Assembly: GCA_021521415.1 (NCBI GenBank)
Contig: JAIQDT010000190.1
Location: 1,736,001-1,800,000, forward strand
Reading direction: 5' to 3'
From: Bidens hawaiensis
Lineage: Eukaryota; Streptophyta; Magnoliopsida; Asterales; Asteraceae
DNA: 64,000 nucleotides
Shown piece by piece: positions 1 to 11,126 of this stretch. Within the stretch, counting starts at the first letter, position 1; each line of letters opens with the position of its first letter. A program made the translations under genes and the position numbers. The notes under the pieces are model-generated. The model had not been told where the DNA came from, ran no database searches, and saw only the letters and a list, made by a program, of their open reading frames with translations.

Positions 1-1258
1 ATCCGAAATCCAAACATGTGGCCTAGATTGGAGAGGTGGGTCCCACCCCACCCCCCTAAGAGTTCCGATCGGATTGGGGAAAACCCCATAGCCCTTTATT
101 TCTTTTTTTTCATCCAACAAATCAACATCCATCTCTTCCTCTCAAGATCATGATCCAAAACCGAGATTTTGTAGCAAGAAAACAAGGTAAAGAATCGAGT
201 TAATCATGTTTCCATCTTCGTTTCTTGAGTTTATTTGCAAGAAAATGAGGTTTCAATGATGAAAACCGATTCTTGCATGATCAAGTGATGTATACGGGTT
301 ATACAAGGGATCTTGGTCCAAGAAAGGAATTAAACGAATCAAAAACGAATTTCTACGGTTAAATCTTTGTTTTTGAATCATAACAGAAACCATAAAAGAA
401 ATGGCTTGATCGTGAGTGTAACTTGCTTGGTATTGTGGTATGTTGGTTGTAGGTTCTGTATTTAGTGGTAGATAAGGCGGAAAGACGAGTTTGTAGCTTG
501 TAGTGGCGGAAAACGAAAGGTATATTCGGTTTATGTTCGGTTTTGGAGTTTTTGGACGGATTGTTGATGGTTTAGAGTTAGGTCACGAAATTTCACAGGG
601 ATGATCTACACATGAAAATATGAGTTCTGTGAATTTTTGGTAATTTTTGGATAAAGGATGAATATTTGGTGAATTTAATGCTCGGTTTTGGCCAAAAATG
701 ATGAAAAATAGTTAAATATCATGAAAAATTCTGGAAACTTTCAGATAAGCTTTTTATTTCATGAATAAATTACACACAAAATTTACGTAAGTTGGAGAAG
801 TCTAAGTAGGCTTTTCGGTTAAACGAGTTCTAGGGTTTTCTAGCTCGGTTTTAGTGAAAATGGCATGCAAAGGAAGATTTTGGTTCTGGAAAAATTACAG
901 GGGACTATGTGGATGGCAGGAGACATCCAGGAGAAATTTGGGATTTTTCTAAGATCGTTTGGTATTTACGAAATATTTAGTGTTTAAATGGTGTTTATAA
1001 ATAGATAAATAAATTTTAATTATAAAAATTAATTCTGGAAATATTTTTATAAAATTCCCCACTGTCAAAAAGTGATTTGTGCAAAATTTCAAGATCCGAG
1101 ACTAAACGGATAATTATTTGTGCTAAAAAGAAGATAAAAACAAACTTTTAAAGTCTAAAACGCATAAACCGGTAAAGTTCGTCTAAACGAACTGACTGGT
1201 GTATAAAAACCCTAAAAATGAACTATTTTCATATAATAGAGTTAAACATGTAAAAATG

Positions 1259-1285
1259 AATCATCCGAAAGTAATTCGGATGATT
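1259..1285. other. Perfect 11-bp hairpin in element 1 LTR
   Basis: AATCATCCGAA (1259-1269) and TTCGGATGATT (1275-1285) are exact inverted repeats around the loop AGTAA. The same hairpin is unchanged in the other LTR at 9973-9999. Function is unknown. Confidence 0.7.
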
Positions 1286-1552
1286 TGGGTATTTTTAACC
1301 GATTTAACAGTTTTCGGTACGCCAAAGACGGAAACGGGTCCCGCGGCCAATCGGGGCGTCTAAACCGATCTCTAATTTCACAACTTTAACTAAATTATCA
1401 GTCAACCACTATTTTCGGGTCGTGTGTGACCAAACTCATTTTTGGAACGTAAAAACGGATAACCGTGCTAGGCACGCAAAACGGGAAAAACGACTAATAA
1501 TAATTTTGACCAGTGAACTCTAAACGATATCACAATCTGAGTCAGGAGAAGT

Positions 1553-2062
1553 GTTTCTGGGTTAACATTGCCCCCAGAACGGGTACAGTGCTGGGTTAAC
1601 AGTGTCCCCAGATGTACCGGTTAACTTGGTTAAAGTTATATTAATAATGAGTGTATAGTAACGATCGTAGGGATCATATTACAGATTGGACGTGTTAACT
1701 GATAATGATTGTTGTTACCTGCTTGCATGTGCTAAGGTGAGTTTCACGAGCCCCTTTTTCTGAATTATTTTCAAATATTTTCCCGGGGCGGAAGCATGTT
1801 ACTATTGAAATGTTTAAGTACATACTGAACGCATGGATTTGCGTGTATTTATAAATATTTGATTGTACGGGAATCGTACGGAATGGGTACAGTACTGGGT
1901 TAACAGTGTCCCCAGATGACTCTAGAAGTGTTTCTGGGTTAACATTGCCCCGGAATGGGTACAGTACTGGGTTAACAGTGTCCCCAGATGTCCAAAGAGG
2001 TGTTTCTGGGTTAACATTGCCCCCGGAAAGGGTACAGTACTGGGTTAACAGTGTCCCCAGAT
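1553..2062 (+). repeat. LTR tandem repeat with CTGGGTTAAC motif (about 72 bp unit)
   Basis: GGGTACAGTACTGGGTTAAC starts at 1885, 1957 and 2030, a 72-73 bp period. Each unit has two CTGGGTTAAC-type cores, and one is followed by CCCCAG so that CTGGG can pair with CCCAG. A related, more diverged half-array lies at 1553-1617. The matching array in the right LTR is at 10260-10770, where its first part has lost about 10 bp. Confidence 0.8.
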
Positions 2063-2426
2063 AATATTATATTATGAAATTGATTTATCAAGGTTTACTC
2101 AAATTGTGAAACTCACCAACTATTCGTAGTTGACCCGTTTTCTCACATGCTTTTCAGGTACAACTAAGATGAAGTGATTGCTTACGTGCTAAGTGCTTGA
2201 TGTGTGTAAGATTTGCGTGTGGGATGTTAGGATACATTATATTACATAGAATTATGTATCGTACGGTATGATGTGTGTATCACCTAGACGGTAATGAAAT
2301 ACGAGATAATGTAATTTGAAGTATATTAATGTATTTAGTTTTCTTTATAAACAATGTGGTTGATATCAGATGTGTCTGTGGCATCCCGTTTACGTTTCCG
2401 CTGCGGTTTCAGGGTGTTACAGAAGT

Positions 2427-2440
2427 TGGTATCAGAGCCA
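2427..2440 (+). promoter_or_regulatory. Primer binding site (initiator tRNA-Met type), element 1
   Basis: TGGTATCAGAGCCA lies five bases after the LTR terminal CA. This is the common plant LTR-retrotransposon site complementary to the 3' end of initiator tRNA-Met, where minus-strand DNA synthesis is primed. Confidence 0.92.
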
Positions 2441-2562
2441 TTGGTTATAAAGATTTAGGATGTCTTTAAAAGATACCTAAAATATAACCAGTAGCTCAAG
2501 TATTATAGGATCTGAATATCAACTAATAATATATAGTGACGGGATCTGGATGAACTTGAATG

Positions 2563-2607
2563 GACAAGTGAGTTATTATGGGTCCGGAACATAATAACAG
2601 ACTTGTC
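2563..2607 (+). promoter_or_regulatory. Dimerisation-type leader hairpin, element 1
   Basis: GACAAGT (2563-2569) pairs with ACTTGTC (2601-2607), and GTTATTATG (2572-2580) pairs with CATAATAAC (2590-2598), separated by a 2x2 internal loop. The apical loop GGTCCGGAA contains the self-complementary hexamer TCCGGA. It lies about 120 nt after the primer site. Element 2 keeps the same fold (15911-15954). Retroviral kissing-loop dimer initiation signals share this architecture; the role here is inferred. Confidence 0.6.
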
Positions 2608-2706
2608 TGCACGAGGGAATTCAGGGGAAGTCACTGGGTACATTAATAGGTAAAAATGGCAACATATGTGTAAAGTATATAATATTATTTATACGTGCTA
2701 ATGTGA

Positions 2707-2709
<3 letters not shown>

Positions 2710-2757
<48 letters not shown>
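2710..2757. repeat. (TA)n microsatellite
   Basis: About 23-24 uninterrupted TA dinucleotides in the leader of element 1. Confidence 0.95.
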
Positions 2758-2761
<4 letters not shown>

Positions 2762-2784
2762 TATCTTGTGGGTACATGTATTGA

Positions 2785-3110
2785 GAAATGGGACCCGGAT
2801 AAGGAACCGGGGGATGAAATAATAAAAGTACCGAGGATGCTGAAATTTCTAGAGCATCGGTTGATAATGAGTCTGACTTATCGGGCCATAGTTATGATAG
2901 TACCAAGTTAGATCTCCCGTTTGACATTAACCAGAAATATCTAGTAACCGTCACTCCCAACCAAAATTGATAAATCCCTTACCCTACCAACACCGGCACC
3001 GTATATCCTAATAACCTCCTATGTTCACCCGAACCACCAACCCTCACGTATGGACGGACCTGTACGTGAACCTATTCTTATTCCGTTAAAAAAAAAATTT
3101 GATAATAAAT
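2785..3110 (+). pseudogene. Remnant of the pre-gag ORF, element 1
   Basis: Short stretches match the extra ORF of element 2; the clearest is the segment around 2870-2890 (TCTGACTTATCGGGC), which corresponds to the Leu-Ser-Gly part of that protein. A purine-rich stretch and a Pro/Thr-rich stretch follow in the expected order. No open frame survives. The extent is approximate because similarity fades downstream. Confidence 0.4.
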
Positions 3111-3879
3111 GAGCAGATAAAAATAATATTTAGAAATATATATATGTAATTCTCACTCTCAAACATAGGAGACATACCACCTCCAGATCGAGAATTACCG
3201 TTTTTGCGAACCTAGAACGCCTGAGGACATTGACTGAGCAAGTGATAGAGTTTCCCATAATAATAATTGATAATATTTGAAGGCAACCCATGTTGCGCGA
3301 TTACCTTGAACCTTGTAACTCCCTATGTTATCCTTACATCCGTTAGATGTCTATACCTATGTATTCTCGAATAGAATGATTACCCATACACAAAGAGGTG
3401 TGGGAATCATTATAGCATAGTTGGTTGTTCGTTCGTAGGTGGTATACCGTGTATGCCGGTTATACAAATAGACACGGATAGTATAACTCCGTGGTACGTA
3501 ATATTTGGTGCTCACGGTGAGCATGTATCGGTTATGCTGACATGCAGAAGGATATTGAAATCAAGCATATTAAAACATTAATCCTTATTGAGAAAGATCT
3601 ATATGTCAGTTGGTGACAAGGGTTATGAAACATATTTAAACGTTAACCGACGTCAGGTTAAGTCCATGTGTTATTATATTTGTGGGACATATATATACTA
3701 GATACTGGTATGTGTAATATGTATGATAATATTTGGTGTGTATGTGTACCTGCTGTTATGATTGAGCTGGTAACGAGTTATATGGTGAGATTAGTATTGA
3801 TTACTGCGTACGGGATGAGTACGGCAGAATGACATAAAATGAGTAACTCCAATGATGGAGATTGATATGATTCAGTTGA

Positions 3880-5190
3880 TTGCTCAAGGATAGCAGATGA
3901 TGATACCGAATGTCGTATCACAGATCACTGCTATTGTTGATGCAAATGTGATCGCAGACTTATAGATCGAACAATCACATGATTATGAATATTTCAATTC
4001 TTAGTGTTATTACTAAGAGTGTTAATGTCCCACCGAATACTATTATGACTACAAGTATTAGTTATAAACTAAACATGAATAGTAGTCGTAATGAATTAGA
4101 TCCGGTATGAAGGATATGTTTATCGGTTGTGTTAAGGGGATTATTAATAGTTTACTGATGGTAAAGGGAGGAATAGATTAGCGAGTGGATAGAAAAGATC
4201 GAAATGGTTAAGGATATTGGTAAGAGTCTAGAACATTGTGTAGTGAAATATGCTACAGATATGTTGGTAGATTATGTTGTATCGTGATGGAACACGATGG
4301 TACAAAATTATAGTTAGAAAATTATTGCTCAGATGATATGGTCAGGATTTAAAATTCTTGTGCTAGAGCACTTTTATTCGAGTAATTAAACTCAGAGATT
4401 GGAAACTGAGCTATGAAAGATAGAAATGTTGTGTGCTGATCACTTAGAACACGCTAATCGTTTGAATGAATTGTCATGTCTGGTAACATGGCTAATCACT
4501 CCTGAAATTAAGCGAAGTGAGCGCTATATTGGGAGCTAACTCCATCGATAAGGAGTATAGTCAACCCTGTAAAATATACAACCTTTGGAAGGGTTGTGTC
4601 ACAAGCCAGCATTGATATATTTGATTCTATGAGAAGCGGAATGGAAGGACGTTAGGTGAAACGTCGAGTGTTAAAGAAGGGAAATGATAAAGGTATAGTG
4701 CAAGATAGACTTGTGAATAAGTAGGTATGTCCTACAACCCAGAATTATACTAAGACTAGTTCTGGTGTGAAAACATGAACCGCATAAAGGGTCCTTCCTT
4801 ATATGTGGAAAATATAGTTATCGGCAGAAAGAAGAATGTCGGGTGATAGTAGGCCACATGTATGGTAAAGATGGACGTAATGCCACAATTGTAGAACCAA
4901 CTGAAGCCATGTGGACCGGCAACCCCAACCCATTCGTGTACAACCACTCCGAACCCAACAACCTCAATAACAATCCATCCAAAGAAATCAAATTATGCCA
5001 AACAGTTGTATTTGCTATGAATGTGGCAGTACAGAACGTTTCAAGAGAAATTGCCCAAAGTTGAACCAAGGTGTCGTTGGAAGACGAACCTCAAGACAAG
5101 CATCAACCTCGGATCAAGCAAGGAGCCGTGCTTTTGTGAGTAATTCGAATAAAGCACGTCATGATCCAAAGGTGGTATTAAGTACGTTGT
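3880..5190 (+). pseudogene. Gag remnant with CCHC zinc knuckle, element 1
   Basis: Decayed Ty3/gypsy capsid-nucleocapsid region. Around 4435-4535 the frame reads DHLEHANRLNELSCL and continues to a Thr-Pro-Glu segment, parallel to the intact Gag of element 2. Near 5015-5065 a CCHC knuckle reads CYECGSTERFKRNC, the RNA-binding motif of nucleocapsid. Stops and frameshifts occur throughout, so no functional Gag can be made. Confidence 0.75.
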
Positions 5191-5510
5191 AGTTTTAAAT
5201 CAATGGGCTTCAGCGAAATTTTTACGGTCGTCGATAGAAGTTAGTTCCTGCTAACCTCCTATCATTTGGAAAGATACCGATTAGTGAAACTATAGAACCC
5301 CATACGGTAGAATCTCTAACGGTAAATCCCTAATGGTTAACTAAATTGTTCGGAATTGTCCTATTACTCTGAACGATTAATCCTTTCCTTATTGACCTAC
5401 GACCAGTAAAGTTACGAAGTTTTGACGTAATAGTTAACATGGATTGGCTAACTCAACATGAAGCTGAAATCAAATATGAAAAGAAGATGATTAGAAGCTC
5501 TCCTTCGGAC
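5190..5510 (+). pseudogene. Aspartic protease remnant, element 1
   Basis: The segment after the zinc knuckle carries the typical RAFV...RHDPKVV approach to protease and, near 5430-5500, the frame NMDWLTQHEAEIKYEKK, which matches the MDWL segment at the protease C-terminus in elements 2 and 6. The catalytic D-T-G triad is not readable in any continuous frame. Confidence 0.6.
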
Positions 5511-5639
5511 GATGAAGTGATTAGATACAGAGAAAAGTGTACGGTATTATGTTACCACTCTAATCTCATCTTGAGATGTTATAATATTTACGACAAGAAG
5601 ACGTGGTGTATTTATCAAACGCGATTGCCAAAGTATTTA

Positions 5640-6400
5640 AAAGAAAACATATAGAAGATGTTTCAGTGATACTTAAATATCCAGAAGTTTTCCCAGAAGA
5701 ACTTCCTGGATTACCGCCAACCCGACAGGTCGAATTCAGAATCGATTTAATACCTCAAGCTGGCCCTGTTGCTAAAGCATCTTACCGACTTGCGCCAACT
5801 GAAATGCAAGAATTATTGGATAAAGGTTTTATACGACCTAGTTAGTCGCCATGGGGTGCAGCAGTGTTATTTGGGAAATGAAGGACGGAAGTGTTAGGAT
5901 ATGTATTGATTAGGGAGAATTGAATAAAGTGACGAACAAGAATAGGTATTCACTTTTTCGAAGTAAATGATCTGTTTAACCAACTGCAAAGGGCGATTTA
6001 TTTTTAGAAAAATTGGTCTTAGATATAGTTATCACCAAATGAAAAATCCAAGAGGAGGACGTTGCAACAACAGCGTTTCGGATTCGCTACGGCCATTATG
6101 AATTCTTAGTTATGCCTTTTGGGCTAACAAATGCGCCGGCAGCATTCATGGAACTCATGAACCAAGTCTGTAAACTTTATTTAGACAAATTTGTCATAAC
6201 ATTCATTGATGATATTTTGATATATTCGCAACGTTAAGAAGAGCACGAACGACGGTTAAGGAAAATTGTGGAAGTGTTAAAGCAAGAGGAGCTATACGCG
6301 AAGTTTTCGAAATGTGATTTTGAATAAAGAAGGCATAATCCCTTGGTCATGTTGTAAAGCAACAAAGATTTCACAAAGATCCAAATAAGATAGAAACCAT
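5640..6400 (+). pseudogene. Reverse transcriptase remnant, element 1
   Basis: The start (5650-5840) reads [17 protein letters not shown] and then [20 protein letters not shown] before a stop. Further down, [20 protein letters not shown] (about 6110-6170) and [10 protein letters not shown] (about 6200-6235) mark the palm with its catalytic Asp pair. Several stops and at least one frameshift separate these blocks. Confidence 0.85.
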
Positions 6401-6405
6401 TAAAA

Positions 6406-6882
6406 TTGTGCCAAGCGCCGATTTTAAGTCTCCCCGATGGAGACGATGGTTTTGTCGCGTATTGTGACGCATCGCGTAGAGGGTTAGGATGCGTGTTGAT
6501 GCAGAATAATAAGGTTATAGCCTACGCTTCCCGACAGTTAAAAGTACACGAGAAAAATTACACTACTCACGACTTAGAACTGGGAGCGGTTATCTTCGCA
6601 CTTAAAATCTGGAGACATTATCTCTACGGTACGAAGTGCACCATCTTCACCGATCATAAAAGTTTGCAGCATATATTCGATCAGAAAGAACTGAATATGA
6701 GGCAACGAAGATGGGTCGAGTTGTTAAACGATTATGACTGTGACATCCGTTATCACCCCGGCAAGGCTAACGTCGTAGCCAATGCCTTGAGTAGGAAAGA
6801 TCGGGTTAAGCCATTGCGAGTGCGAGCGCTGGGGATTAGTCCAGTCGAACCTTTCGGACCTGATTCGAGTCGCTCAACGTGA
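6406..6882 (+). pseudogene. RNase H fragment, element 1 (158-aa open frame)
   Basis: This is the longest open piece of element 1. It begins with [10 protein letters not shown] and contains [17 protein letters not shown], the RNase H core with its first catalytic Asp, then [20 protein letters not shown] and [10 protein letters not shown], and ends with the NALSRKDR tether that leads to integrase. The upstream RT is broken, so the Met at 6406 is only the first Met after a stop, not a true start. Confidence 0.85.
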
Positions 6883-7780
6883 GGCGTTAAAAGAGGAACA
6901 ATTGGAAAAGGAGGGATTTCACGGCAATGAGAAGAATTTCGAACAGCGCGTGGACGAAATTCTCTATTTCAAAAATCGGGTTTGGATCCCTACCCTCCAT
7001 GACTTTCGTGATTTAATCATGGACGAAGCGCATAGATCGAAATATTCCATACATCTGGGATCGGATTTGACTATTGATGATACGAATACCTGAAAGGATT
7101 TCATTAATGGCCGAGTTTGGAGAAAGATATGGTTACGTATTTTGGTGAATATTTAAGTTATGCAAGAGATAAGGCTGCACACCAAAAAACCTAGGGAACG
7201 CCACAACGACAGAAAATTTGCCAATGATAGTGGGAATAAATTATAATGGGTTTCGGGACTCAAATTCCCAAGATATATCAAAGACACGATGCAATTTGGG
7301 TAATCGCGGATCGATTAACCAATCCTCGCATTTCATCCCAATCTATGACGATTACCACGATGAATTCTCGCCCAAATTCATGATGGTGAAATGGTATCTC
7401 GTCATGGAGTACCATTTTCAATTATCTCAGATCGAAATAGCATCCTACTTCCATTATTGGAAGGCGGGGAAGGAAGCATCGAGAGCTTGAAGCTTTCTAT
7501 GGGTGAAGTAATTATCACCAATTTGTTAAATTGAAAATGGACGTCAATCAAGCCATAAGATTTGAATTGATTCGGGAAATAACCAATCGGATTTATAATA
7601 TTTAAGATGAGTTGAAAGCAGCGCGAGATTGGCAAAGGATTTATGCCAACATTCATAGGAAACCATTGTCATTGGAAAGAGGTGACAAGGAATTTTTAAG
7701 GCATCACCTTAGAGAGGTGATATGAGGTTTGCCAAAACCGAAAATAGCTCCTTAATATATTGGACCTCATGAGACTATCT
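6850..7780 (+). pseudogene. Integrase remnant, element 1
   Basis: KNRVWIPTLHDFRDLIMDEA followed by HRSKYSIHLGSD (about 6980-7070) is the linker and the His pair of the HHCC zinc-binding domain; the Cys pair is lost. Around 7285-7340 a piece of the catalytic core (AIWVIADRLT) survives in another frame. Near 7600-7740, LKAARDWQRIYANIHRKPL corresponds to the integrase C-terminal domain. Frameshifts lie between every block. Confidence 0.75.
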
Positions 7781-7784
7781 CCAT

Positions 7785-8095
7785 GATTGGTCATTTAGTT
7801 TATCGATTAAAGTACTCTAGGGGCTAAGTATTATACATGATGTTTTGCCATGTATACGGATTGAAAAGTACCTAAGCGATGAGGCAACGAAAGTACTAGT
7901 AATGGAAGTACTCATAGAAGACATACTTGGTATCATAAATAATTCCGTTGAGATAGTAGACGGGAAAACTAAACAGTTTGGACACACCAAGCTTTATTGA
8001 TTAAGATTAAGTGGAATTCACAGCGAGGACCAGATTATACCTGGTAACGCGAGGGTGAATTCTGAAGGAAAAATCCCCCACCCTTCTCTCGGAAG
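7785..8095 (+). pseudogene. Integrase C-terminus and chromodomain remnant, element 1
   Basis: LVYRLKYS (about 7795) and LSDEATKVLVMEVLIEDILG (7873-7935) match the segment before the chromodomain in element 6. About 8003-8050 reads IKIKWNSQRGPDYTW across a one-codon break, the hallmark of the chromodomain fold in plant chromoviruses. This domain is thought to steer integration towards marked chromatin. It is interrupted by stops here. Confidence 0.75.
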
Positions 8096-8135
8096 GGAAT
8101 AGTAGGCGTGTAAAATTTCGAGGACGAAATTTCTT

Positions 8136-8148
8136 AACGGGGGGAGAA
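8136..8148 (+). promoter_or_regulatory. Polypurine tract, element 1
   Basis: AACGGGGGGAGAA directly precedes the TG of the 3' LTR, where plus-strand DNA synthesis would be primed. Confidence 0.88.
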
Positions 8149-11126
8149 TGTAACGATTCCGACGAAACCAGCGATACCCTAACCGGTAGACAATAGTTAC
8201 GTCATATTTAATGTCGGGTACATGAGTTACCATAGTAATTATACGAGAATACATGGTTCACTGTATTGATCGTACGTGAATATATAATTCATCGTATTGA
8301 ATATGCGATTAATCGATCGATAGTTATTGAAACCCGAACGAATCGAGGGTTCAATTATAGACGAGATATATGATATTTAGTGATGTTTACGAAGTATTAA
8401 AGCTTCGGGATAAGTGAATTAAAGCACAGAAAAAGAATTTCGATTTAATGGTACGTCGGTACATTAAACGAAACCTTTAATACCAGACCGAGCAAGAGAT
8501 GATCAATCAAGCCGAAAAAGATGCGCGATAATTAATGATATGATGTTTTAAGTTAATAAACGTCATGGTTTAAGTTTTTAAAGTTTTTAAATCGGTTTTA
8601 TATAAATTTCATTTTCAAGCCGAAAAACGACCGTTTTAACCTTGTTTTAAGCCGAATTAGACATTTAACCGAAAAACGAACTGAACCAGATTATCCAAAA
8701 CATTATCCGTATATCCGAAATCCAAACATGTGGCCTAGAATGGAGAGGTGGGTCCCACCCCACCCCCCTAAGAGTTCCGATCAGATTGGGGAAAACCCCA
8801 TAGCCCTTTATTTCTTTTTTTTCATCCAACAAATCAACATCCATCTCTTCCTCTCAAGATCATGATCCAAAACCGAGATTTTGTAGCAAGAAAACAAGGT
8901 AAAGAATCGAGTTAATCATGTTTCCATCTTCGTTTCTTGAGTTTATTTGCAAGAAAATGAGGTTTCAATGATGAAAACCGATTCTTGCATGATCAAGTGA
9001 TGTATACGGGTTATACAAGGGATCTTGGTCCAAGAAAGGAATTAAACGAATCAAAAACGAATTTTTACGGTTAAATCTTTGTTTTTGAATCATAACAGAA
9101 ACCATGAAAAAAATGGCTTGATCGTGAGTGTAACTTGCTTGGTATTGTGGTATGTTGGTTGTAGGTTCTGTATTTAGTGGTAGATAAGGCGGAAAGACGA
9201 GTTTGTAGCTTGTGGTGGCGGAAAACGAAAGATATATTCGGTTTATGTTCGGTTTTGGAGTTTTTGGACAGATTGTTGATGGTTTAGAGTTAGGTCACGA
9301 AATTTTACAGGGATGATCTACACATGAAAATATGAGTTCTGTGAATTTTTGGTAATTTTTGGATAAAGGATGAATATTTGGTGAATTTAATGCTCGGTTT
9401 TGGCCAAAAATGATGAAAAATAGTTAAATATCATGAAAAATTCTAGAAACTTTCAGATAAGCTTTTTATTTCAAGAGTAAGCCACACACAAAATTTTAGG
9501 TCAGTTGGAGAAGTCTAAGTAGGCTTTTCGGTTAAACGAGTTCTAGGGTTTTCTAGCTCGGTTTTAGTGAAAATGGCATGTAAAGGAAGATTTTGGTTCT
9601 GGAAAAATTACAGGGGACTTTGTGGATGGAAGGAGACATCCAGGAGAAATTTGGGATTTTTCTAAGATCGTTTGGTATTTACGACATATTTAGTGTTTAA
9701 ATGGTGTTTAAAAATAGATAAATAAATTTTAATTATAAAAATTAATTCTGGAAATATTTTTATAAAATTCCCCACTGTCAAAAAGTGATTTGTGCAAAAT
9801 TTCAAGATCCGAGACTAAACGGATAATTATTTGTGCTAAAAAGAAGATAAAAACAAACTTTTAAAGTCTAAAACGCATAAACCGGTAAAGTTCGTCTAAA
9901 CGAACTGACTGGTGTATAAAAACCATAAAAATGAACTATTTTCATATAATAGAGTTAAAAAGGTAAAAAGTGAATCATCCGAAAGTAATTCGGATGATTT
10001 GGGTATTTTTAACCGATTTAACAGTTTCCGGTACGCCAAAGACGGAAACGGGTCCCGCGGCCAATCGGTGTCTAAACCGAGCTCTAATTTCACAACTTTA
10101 ACTACATTATCAGTCAACAACTATTTTCGGGTCGTGTGTGACCAAACTCATTTTTGGAATGTAAAAACGGATAACCGTGCTAGGCACGCAAAACTGGAAA
10201 AACGACTAATAATAATTTTGACCAGTGAACTCTAAACGATATCACAATCTGAGTCCGGAGAAGTGTTTCTGGGTTAACATTGCCCCCAGAACGGGTATAG
10301 TGCTGGGTTAACACTGTGTACCGGTTAACTTGGTTAAAGTTATATTAATAATGAGTGTATAGTAACGATCGTAGGGATCATATTACAGATTGGACGTGTT
10401 AACTGATAATGATTGTTGTTACCTGCTTGCATGTGCTAAGGTGAGTTTCACGAGCCCCTTTTTCTGAATTATTTTCAAATATTTTCCCGGGGCGGAAGCA
10501 TGTTACTATTGAAATGTTTAAGTACATACTGAACGCATGGATTTGCGTGTATTTATAAATATTTGATTATACGGGAATCGTACGGAATGGGTACAGTACT
10601 GGGTTAACAGTGTCCCCAGATGTCTCTAGAAGTGTTTATGGGTTAACATTGCCCCCGGAATGGGTACAGTACTGGGTTAACAGTGTTCCCAGATGTCCAA
10701 AGAGGTGTTTCTGGGTTAACATTGCCCCCGGAAAGGGTACAGTACTGGGTTAACAGTGTCCCCAGATAATATTATATTATGATATTGATTTATCAAGGTT
10801 TACTCAAATTGTGAAACTCACCAACTATTCGTAGTTGACCCGTTTTCTCACATGCTTTTCAGGTACAACTAAGATGAAGTGATTGCTTACGTGCTAAGTG
10901 CTTGATGTGTGTAAGATTTGCGTGTGGGATGTTAGGATACATTATATTACATAGAATTATGTATCGTATGGTATGATGTGTGTATCACCTAGACGGTAAT
11001 GAAATACGAGATAATGTAATTTGAAGTATATTAATGTATTTAGTTTTCTTTATAAACAATGTGGTTGATATCAGATGTGTCTGTGGCATCCCGTTTACGT
11101 TTCCGCTGCGGTTTCAGGGTGTTACA
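8149..11126 (+). repeat. 3' LTR of element 1 (2978 bp)
   Basis: It starts TGTAACGATTCC after the purine tract and ends GGGTGTTACA. It is co-linear with 1-2421 from 8713 onward. The open frames inside it (for example 9912-10235) differ between the two LTRs and look random. Confidence 0.95.

Larger units (their letters stand above)
1..2421 (+). repeat. 5' LTR of element 1 (left end truncated by window)
   Basis: This matches 8713-11126 nearly base for base and ends in GTGTTACA, five bases before the primer binding site. A hand comparison of the first ~960 bp gives about 21 differences, roughly 2%. It holds a short perfect hairpin (1259-1285) and a tandem repeat near its 3' end. No coding sequence is supported inside it. 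Confidence 0.93.
1..11126 (+). mobile_element. Element 1: Tekay-like chromovirus (Ty3/gypsy), decayed, 5' end outside window
   Basis: Two direct LTR copies flank a 5.7-kb interior with a tRNA-Met type primer site, remnants of gag, protease, RT, RNase H, integrase and a chromodomain-like end, and a purine tract. Position 1 aligns to 8713 in the right LTR, so about 564 bp of the left LTR lie outside the window. The element is inserted in the integrase region of element 2: its terminal CA (11126) abuts the minus-strand frame of element 2. The coding interior has many stops and frameshifts although the LTRs differ only slightly. Clade assignment rests on domain order and the chromodomain remnant. 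Confidence 0.9.

Noticed and set aside
9912..10235. 107-aa open frame in the element 1 3' LTR
   Set aside because: The 5' LTR has frame-changing indels at the equivalent position (for example around 1250-1360), so there is no codon constraint.
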